This document shows positions 57,371-64,000 of a stretch of 64,000 bases of DNA, in pieces (position 1 is the stretch's first letter; each line of letters starts with the position of its first letter). Under the pieces are notes generated by a model. That model ran no database searches, had not been told where the DNA came from, and saw only the letters and a list, made by a program, of their open reading frames with translations. Made by a program: the position numbers and the translations under genes. The stretch is from Chelonoidis abingdonii (lineage: Eukaryota > Chordata > Testudines > Testudinidae): contig NC_133770.1 in NCBI RefSeq assembly GCF_003597395.2, forward strand, positions 87,331,469 to 87,395,468, read 5' to 3'.

Positions 57371-57482
57371 GTGCTGTCAAGGTTCCTCCCCCACTCTGAA
57401 CTTTAGGGTACAGATGTGGGGACCTGCATGGACACTTCTAAGCTTAATTATTAGCTTAGAACTGGTAACACTGCCACCATCC
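57371..57482. repeat. Fragment of an unclassified interspersed repeat
   Basis: 'cctcccccactctgaacttt', 'agggtacagatgtggggacc' and 'tgcatggacacttctaagct' match a high-copy turtle repeat that I remember, probably from an LTR retrotransposon. Its class cannot be shown here. Confidence 0.4.
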
Positions 57483-57484
57483 AG

Positions 57485-58125
57485 AAATTTCAGTTGTTTT
57501 GTTGTTAGCAGTTAAAATCACACACATCAAGACTAATACAATCACTACATTGCTTGCACCTCAACTGATAAGGCTGACGTTTTGTCAAGATATTTCTAAT
57601 GTTCCCATCACAGCAGAATCTGTGTATCCACCATCTGACTGCTGTCATCATACTTGGATAATGTATTACAACACAAATAAGGACTAGGCAAGCTAAAAAG
57701 GATGACTAATCCACATGACAATGTACATTTCTGCTGTGACAAGTTGACACACAATAGAGCAACAAATGGGAGTGTTATTACATTGCCAAAGGAGAATAGT
57801 TTATACAGTACAGTCCACCATACAGTAGATGTGGGCTTTTTTAAAAAAAATTCTGAAAAGGAGAACCTGGTATTGTTTATGAACAAGTTCACTCTACTTC
57901 ACCGTTTTGAGGGAGAACACTTAACATAACACATATTCCCCTTCTTCCCAAAGGTCTCAAAACAAGTGCCAACCAGGGCCTCTGAGGCTGGCCAGAACAG
58001 TATCATGGTTTCTGAGGTTGGTAGCAGTAGGACTCAGTCTAGTGTTTAGCCTAGTGGCAGCAGCACACAGTTTGCCAATGAACGTATCAAGTAGCTGGCT
58101 AACTTCTACCACATATGTGAATATA
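57485..58125. other. No supported feature
   Basis: Non-coding; nothing recognised. Confidence 0.4.
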
Positions 58126-58129
58126 GTTA

Positions 58130-58454
58130 TAGTAGAATCTCAGAGTTACAAACTGATCAGTCGCCCACGCATCTCATTTGGAACTGAAAATACAAAATCA
58201 GGTAGCAGCAGAGACAAGAGACCAAAAAAAAAAAAAAAAAAGAGGTACAGTACTGTGTTAAGTGTAAATTACTTTAAAAAAAAAGGGAAAGCAGCATTTT
58301 TTTTCCTGCATAACAAAATTTCAAAGTTATATTAAGTCAATGTTCAGCTGTAAACTTTTGAAAGAACAACCCTAACACTTTGGTCGGAGTTATGAACATT
58401 TCAGAGTTAAAAGCAGCCTCCATTCCCAATGTGTTCATAACTGATATTCTACTA
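58130..58454. mobile_element. Tigger-like (pogo/Tc1-mariner) MITE
   Basis: Ends TAGTAGAATCTCAGAGTTAC and TTCATAACTGATATTCTACTA are inverted repeats flanked by TA (58128-58129 and 58455-58456). A second, internal 'cagagttaaaag' near the right end echoes the left terminus. The interior includes an 18-A run (58224-58241) and 'gtactgtgttaagtgtaaat'. A TA target and CAGTAGAA-like ends fit Tigger elements. Non-coding; the open frame at 58018-58335 crosses its border and is spurious. Confidence 0.82.
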
Positions 58455-58459
58455 TAATT

Positions 58460-59675
58460 CATCCTACCATGTCAGCCAACTGCGTGATCTTAAGTGCGCA
58501 CTTAGTAATTCTCCTCTCACTATAGCAATTGTGTTTGCAGCCTTTAGATTGACGGCTTCTTTAAACCTAGATTAAAATATATACAAGCCCTAATTTTTAA
58601 TAAATACTCTGAAGTTTGTGAGACCAGAAGCCATAGCACTCTTTATTAACTGCACAAGCACTCAGTCCAGTCAAAGAATGCTTGGCTTCTAGAAACTCCT
58701 AGTTCACATTAGACATGTTTGTAGGCTTAATGTACTTTAACACGTTACGGAGCCATTCCCCTTTCTTTACAGCATAGCTGTAGTGTCGGCTTCATTCCCC
58801 CTCTGCCCCCTCCAAATATTGCCTGTTCTCTTGGTGGAGAAAAGTTCACTTTAATTAACGAGTATAAAAGTGTATAAAAGGAGCACCCACTTCCAATACT
58901 TGTGTGTATCTGTGTGTATGAAAACACTCCCCACTGCAACACCCACAGGAACTTTAAATTGCAGCCTGAACAATGCACGTAGATTGAGATAATTTTATTT
59001 TTAAAAAAATTATTTTGTTTAGAATGGTAAAATAGCTACATCTCTATACTATTCCATTCGTTTATAGGTTAGCAGAATACACTATTCAGAATAAATATGC
59101 ACAACTAGCACTTCTATATTATCATCACATTAAACCCCTGGATAAGTAAGAAAAGCATAACAATTGTCATTTTTATGTATCCCTTTATGATACCTTTGTG
59201 AAAAGTGTAACAATAGTGGCACATTATGAAAATGCAATTTTAAAGTACTGTAGTTGGAATTTCGCACAGTATAACTTGCTGATCGACTGCTAACTTCCTC
59301 AAAGTGTGATGGTTTCCAGTTCCTGGCATAGTCTTTGGAAAACCCCTCCATGTTCAACACTGGTATCTTTACTTGTGCTGGGAATCTAAATCTAAAGGAT
59401 TTGAAACTCATTGCCTAAATGCTACCTGTGATTAAATCAATCAACGAATCTGTCTAGACTCTAGGCCTTTTCCAGCATTAATTCCTAGGAATAATATTGA
59501 GATAATTCTAGTCAATTGATCCTGCCAATTTAAAATTCTCAAACTATTTCAGGCCTTAAGAGAAAAACATTTCAGTTTTTAAAAAACAAACCCTGAAAAA
59601 AACCATAAGCCTAAATGGGATAATGTCAACTCAATTAAAAATATCATAAATAAAATCCCAGCAAAAAAAAATTTC
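58460..59675. other. No supported feature
   Basis: AT-rich non-coding sequence; no element identified. Confidence 0.4.
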
Positions 59676-59680
59676 AAGAT

Positions 59681-59768
59681 CTCCTGCCGGCATAATTCGT
59701 CTTCACCAGACGCACTACAGCGGGATGGCTGTGCCGACATAGCACTGTAGTGTAAACTTGCCCCTAGT
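59681..59768. mobile_element. Partial MITE of the TGTAGTGTA...ACTT type
   Basis: 'ctgccggcataattcgtctt' then 'acgcactacagcgggatggc' and 'agcactgtagtgtaaacttg' ending 'cccctag' resembles one half of a Harbinger-type MITE. The other half is absent. Confidence 0.45.
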
Positions 59769-60029
59769 GCCAAGGAGGGAAGATTTTGAGGGGATGTTTT
59801 AATGACATGAAGGCCAGAGTTTCAACCATGTTTGAGTGCTGAAAAATGCATATACAACTGCATACCTAATTTGCAAATGCATTTACTGTGATTGTGCATG
59901 ACAACTGGGTCACTGTAGTTAACTGTACGAAAATTAAATTTGCAGTTGGATATGCAATTGTTTTGTTTCAAAATCTGGCCCAAAACATACTGAGCCAGAT
60001 CTTCAAATACATTGCCATAAATTGACATA

Positions 60030-60314
60030 GGGCTTGTCTATACAGTGCATTAGTCAGCACTAGAGGCTGTAAATTCTAGTATGCAGTAGGCTGTCATGCA
60101 CTAACTGGCCCCTGTGGACACAATGACATGCACAACAAGTTCCCTGGTGCATGATAATATAGTCCCATTTCAAACAGAACTTTGTTAACACACACTACAG
60201 AAGTCTTAGTGAACACCAAAAGAGTCCAGATGGGCAAGTTAGTGTGCAGCATGCTAGCGCGCATTAAAATTTAGATTCCTCTAATGTGAACTAATATGCT
60301 GTGTGGACAAGCCC
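60030..60314. mobile_element. MITE with GGGCTTGTCTATAC termini
   Basis: Ends GGGCTTGTCTATACAGTGC and TGCTGTGTGGACAAGCCC are inverted repeats. The flanks are ATA (60027-60029) and TTA (60315-60317), consistent with a decayed 3-bp Harbinger-type duplication. Inner parts pair as well ('cattagtcagcac' with 'gtgaactaatatgct'). It is related to MITE A at 24142. Non-coding. Confidence 0.78.
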
Positions 60315-60319
60315 TTAGC

Positions 60320-61100
60320 TCCCTTGGCTTGTATAGAATAACATAGATTAACAGCTGAGGATATGTCCTATATAACAGACACATAATAATTTCACTGAAA
60401 TTTTCTGCATGCCTTCCATACTGTAAAATGGACACACAATATGGATAATTGAGGGTACTAATTATTCATAGGGCCTAAGCATTTCAAATGCAGTTCTATT
60501 AACTAGATCACCTACTATTCCTTATTTCTATGACCACTAAGTGGAGAATGGCATTTTGACTTAGTTAACCTGGAGGGCAAGAATTATTTATAAAAGATTA
60601 GAAGCACTGATAAATATTTTTAGTGGTATATACTCCAAAGTTTTTAACCCAGAAGGGTGCTGGTGCATCTGTGATCAGAAGTTGAAACAAATTTACAATA
60701 ACAGGTAACACTCATTTCATAAACATCCAATGTACAGTATTCTTTTTGTAGTTGGTAAAAACTAATGGATTCCTTGACAGACAGAGCTATGTAGAAATAT
60801 ATTTGCTCTAGAACTGAAAGTCTGTAGTGCTTTAGTTCAAGTAACACAGCTCATGTTAAGTCCTTCTGTCTTACGAGGAGTGGGTAGGGGTGGGAGTGGA
60901 GGTGTTTCTGTCTGTCTCTCTCCTAGTCAGATGCCTTAGTTTTTGTGTATTGAGATGTTCATAAATTCACATGACCTTCTGCTCTTTGCTATTTGTTGAT
61001 AGTCAGAAGGAAGGATGTTTATTAAATACCAAATATAAATTTCCTTTTTATTTCATTAAGGACGTGTTTGTTGTTGAAGGAGCATTATCACCACATTGGC
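60320..61100. other. No supported feature
   Basis: Non-coding; nothing recognised. Confidence 0.4.
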
Positions 61101-61102
61101 CC

Positions 61103-61190
61103 AAGTTGTTAGCTGGTGTAAATCAGCATAGCTCCATTAAAGCCTATGGAGCTACACTTATGCCAGCTGAGGATCTGGTCCTGAAGTGTT
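61103..61190. repeat. Palindromic 'GCTGGTGTAAATCAGC' MITE
   Basis: 'agctggtgtaaatcagcata' and the inverse 'cacttatgccagctgaggat' flank a CTCCATTAAAGCCTATGGAG core. It ends 'ctggtcctgaa'. Same family as 28196. Confidence 0.7.
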
Positions 61191-61199
61191 TTTAATAGA

Positions 61200-61785
61200 T
61201 GTAATGGTGGGCACATTCATTATAAAGAGGAGACAGGTTACTTCATTTCTTTTCCCAAGGATAGTGGAAGAGGGATAGTCCAATACTTCAGCTCCATTTT
61301 GAGGGATGGTCAAAAGTTTGTCTAATGGTGGCCAGATGCTTAGGAAAGACCTAGCAAATCAGTGGACTCCATCTTCATCAAGTGACTGGATTTGCTGTAT
61401 AGATGCACATGGATATTATCTCAGCCACCACAGGAGGCAGCAGCTTCTCTATATGAACTAGAGGGAAACATCCCCTGGGATGAACCAACATGAGCCACAG
61501 TTCAGTCCCCAACTAGAGGTTCTTCTATTGAAGTTATGATGCACATCACACTGAAAACTAGATAAGCATTTGAAGTGGCACCAAAAAGCAGATGAAACTT
61601 AAGTTTTGCTATAAACTTCATCTTCAAGACAGGTTTGCCCAAGGGTTCACTGAGGTTCATGAATCTCTTGGCTAACCAGTTTCAAGTGAGCCTAGACAGA
61701 CTTTTGGTTATCAGAAACTATGTAAAACTCATAGTTCTGTGCAGCTTTGACTTGAAACTAGGCAATTTTGGTTGTGTTTCATTTT
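61200..61785. other. No supported feature
   Basis: Non-coding; nothing recognised. Confidence 0.4.
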
Positions 61786-61794
61786 GAGAAGATG

Positions 61795-62132
61795 GGTAGA
61801 GCTGGGAATTTTTCGACTAAATGTTCTTGCAGCAGAAAGTATCAGTTTGTCAAAAATAGAACTTTTCAAAGGAAAGGGTCAATTTCAATGAATTTTTTTG
61901 ACTTGGAAAAAATTAAAAATTGTCAAAACATTTTGCTTCAATATTTTCAGAGTGACAAAAAACTGATTAAATATCACAAATAAATACATAAATGGTCAAC
62001 ATCAAAATGAAGCATTTCAACTGACCCAAACCAAATATTGAGCTCAAACTTTCAGTTCACAAACATTTTTCAAGATTTTGACATTTCATCCTCTGTCGGG
62101 ACAGGAACATTTTTCAATATCTCATAAACTTT
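61795..62132. repeat. AT-rich repeat starting GGGTAGAGCTGGGAATTTTTCG
   Basis: Words such as 'aatttcaatgaattttttt', 'attgtcaaaacattttgctt' and 'gacatttcatcctctgtc' recur with inverse partners. From memory it belongs to an AT-rich element with 'gctgggaatttttcgac' at one end, frequent in turtles. Ends are not sharp here. Confidence 0.5.
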
Positions 62133-62134
62133 CG

Positions 62135-63125
62135 TGGAATGGAAACACCTGCTCTGCTTATGAATTCATTACAATGCAAAGCTCAGGGATTGCCTAACCA
62201 AGCAGTGTGGTAACGCTTTACCAACATTTCTCATGCTTTTAGCTTCCCTTTTCTGATCTAATTTCTTTACATGCTTTCTCTTTGACAGTGCCATTATAAA
62301 AGGATGGTCAACTGATTTATCAAAGCAAAAACATTCCACATGTAAATTACATTTCAATCAAAACGAGAAGGTAGGGAATTTCAATACACTATTTACATAC
62401 CAGCACAACATGTAGTTTCACAACTATATACTCATCAGCGCATAAGCATTTTTAAGTGGAAAATTATATTTTTCCCCTTCTCTTTATCATAAAGTTCTCA
62501 CCTAAGCATGTAATGAGAGCAAGAAAATTTAGAGTAAATGCTCTTGTTCCATACCTAATTTCTTCCATTTTACTTAGAAATTATTGGATTCTGAGAGCAG
62601 AGACAGAGTGTAAGTAACGTATATACTCCTATAAACTAGGCCTAACAATGACAGCTTTGCTTCTGAGTGTCCTTGCCTTGATCTTTCCACATTAATTCCT
62701 ATTCCCATCTATTACAGAGAAGATCATGTCTGGATTTAAGTGCAATTCAGAGAGAACAATATCTCCATTTCTGTGATGATGTTTTCATTTTTGTGCTATC
62801 ATCTTCTTGCCCTTGGTTTAAAGCAATGGAATTATTATGGTGCCCCTGATGACCCATGTACTGCTGCCATCCATAAAATCAGGAAACAGTGAGTGCCGCT
62901 GGAGGTGAGCAACAAAGTTTGATTAGTCTAAATTCCATTTGAAATTGTGAAATGACATAGCAAAAGCTATGTAACCCAGCTCCAAATTTAGGCAGAAATA
63001 AAGTTCCGGGGAGAAAAATATATTTAGACCTAAGGCCTGTTAGGATGCGGCTAATATAATTTATTCATTATTTCAAGCCGGGTGTAATGATTCTATAGCA
63101 TGTCTAGGGTTTGTCAAGCAACATT
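62135..63125. other. No supported feature
   Basis: AT-rich non-coding; nothing recognised. Confidence 0.4.
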
Positions 63126-63127
63126 CC

Positions 63128-63745
63128 TTTGATTCATGGTGTAAGGGGGCATACAAGCCCCACACCGGGGAACCAAAGGTTAACAAGCAGCTCTGGGCCT
63201 AGACTGTCACACCCCACCACACTGTGAGGCATGCTCACAGTGGAGGCAGAGCTCAAAAGGGAGCAGCCCAGTGCAGTCAGGGTGGACAGAGTGATGGAGC
63301 AGTCTTATGCTGTTAGCTGCTCCAGAGAGGCCACAGAAGCTCCACACGGCCTGGACCAGACCTTGTTGCCACGCAGTAGAAGGCCCCCATGGAGACCAGG
63401 AATGGGTGGCAGCACCTGACAGAAAAGAGTTTCTGGATCACTAGGGAGAACCCCTTCCACACACTTGATGAGTCCATAAGCTGATTCTACGGTGACTTTG
63501 CAGGGGCAGAGGCCCTGGCCTAGGGAGCAGGCTTATGGAGGGACGTCCACTTTAGGCCACATACCTGACCTGCCAGTCACTGGGTCCTGGGTTGGAACCC
63601 ATTGGAGCAGGAAGGGTCTGGGTTCCTCCACCACCAGAACCACTGACTCTCACCACTTGGCCATACCGCTTCAAACTCTCACCACCAGGAGACACTACAA
63701 GGTTCAGACACTGAACCCTCTGACACATGGTTATACAAGATGTTA
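63128..63745. repeat. Possible LTR-type repeat fragment
   Basis: A GC-richer block starting 'tggtgtaagggggcatacaa' with the text style of turtle LTR retrotransposon ends ('caagccccacaccgg'). No inverted ends, duplication or coding domain can be shown. Frames at 63231 and 63492 lack recognised domains. Confidence 0.3.
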
Positions 63746-63777
63746 GCTAAATCCCTTGCTTAGAGTCAAGTAAATAG

Positions 63778-63965
63778 GCTACGTCTACCCTGTCCAGTTA
63801 ACCTGGGTCATTGGCACCCAGGTGTAAGCACCTGGGTTAGCCTAGCCAGGGTGTAAGCATCCCAGCAAAGCTCTACCTGCATTGTGATCTCAATGCTTCT
63901 GCAGGTGACTCACCTGTGTGTGTTGGGGGCATAGCCCAGGATTCATCGTGCTGAGAGGTTCTAGG
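63778..63965. mobile_element. Possible MITE fragment, left end CTACGTCTACC
   Basis: 'ggctacgtctaccctgtcca' then 'gttaacctgggtcattggca' and the partial inverse 'tgggttagcctagccagg' suggest the left half of another TACGTCTACAC-type element. The right half may lie outside or be lost. Confidence 0.45.
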
Positions 63966-64000
63966 GTTCTCTTCCAGTCAATTGTGAGAGAACATGTCTG

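Noticed and set aside
58224..58241. 18-A run as a retrocopy or SINE tail
   Set aside because: It is internal to a Tigger-like element with inverted ends and TA duplications.
1..64000. CRISPR array, operon, phage or bacterial feature
   Set aside because: No regularly spaced direct repeats with unique spacers, no tight gene clusters, and the repeats are those of a vertebrate genome.

Overview
This window looks like about 64 kb of non-coding vertebrate DNA, most likely from a turtle. I reach that from the repeats. There are several CR1 LINE 3' ends, many PIF/Harbinger-type miniature elements that begin near GGTATGTCTACAC and are flanked by TAA/TTA, hAT-type elements with 8-bp target duplications, Penelope-like fragments with the CCCACGAAAGCT motif, a Tigger-like element, and MIR-like SINE pieces. 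From memory, this combination is characteristic of testudine genomes. I could not run a database search, so the species is not resolved.

I find no convincing host gene, exon, tRNA, rRNA or CRISPR array. The open reading frames are short and unrelated to each other. Those I can identify come from transposons. The window is best read as intergenic or deep intronic sequence.

Layout. 1-5 kb: an L2/MIR-like tail, a minus-strand Penelope-like 3' end carrying GIY-YIG endonuclease remnants, and a solo-LTR-like element. 5-15 kb: CR1 fragments, palindromic MITEs and two well-bounded hAT elements (8212-8881 and 12117-12556). 15-17 kb: a Harbinger-type MITE interrupted by a hAT MITE. 17.6-21.8 kb: the main feature, a Harbinger-type MITE split by a long CR1 whose ORF1 (SGNH esterase) and ORF2 endonuclease domain are readable. 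It is followed by a second, indel-riddled copy of the same 5' part and then by a CR1 3' end, with the reverse transcriptase missing. 24-27 kb: a MIR-like SINE split by two back-to-back MITEs, and a second copy of one of them. 31-35 kb: a second Penelope tail, another MITE and a second solo-LTR-like copy. 39-41 kb: another MIR split by a MITE, then a CR1 end. 44.8-48 kb: a large Harbinger-like element containing a 1.7-kb hAT insertion, which itself holds a minisatellite. 53-64 kb: hAT MITEs, a Tigger-like element and unclassified repeats.

Nothing here acts as a coordinated gene system. The most informative signals are the nested insertions, which give a relative order of transposon activity, and the odd CR1 duplication, which I suspect is partly an assembly artefact.
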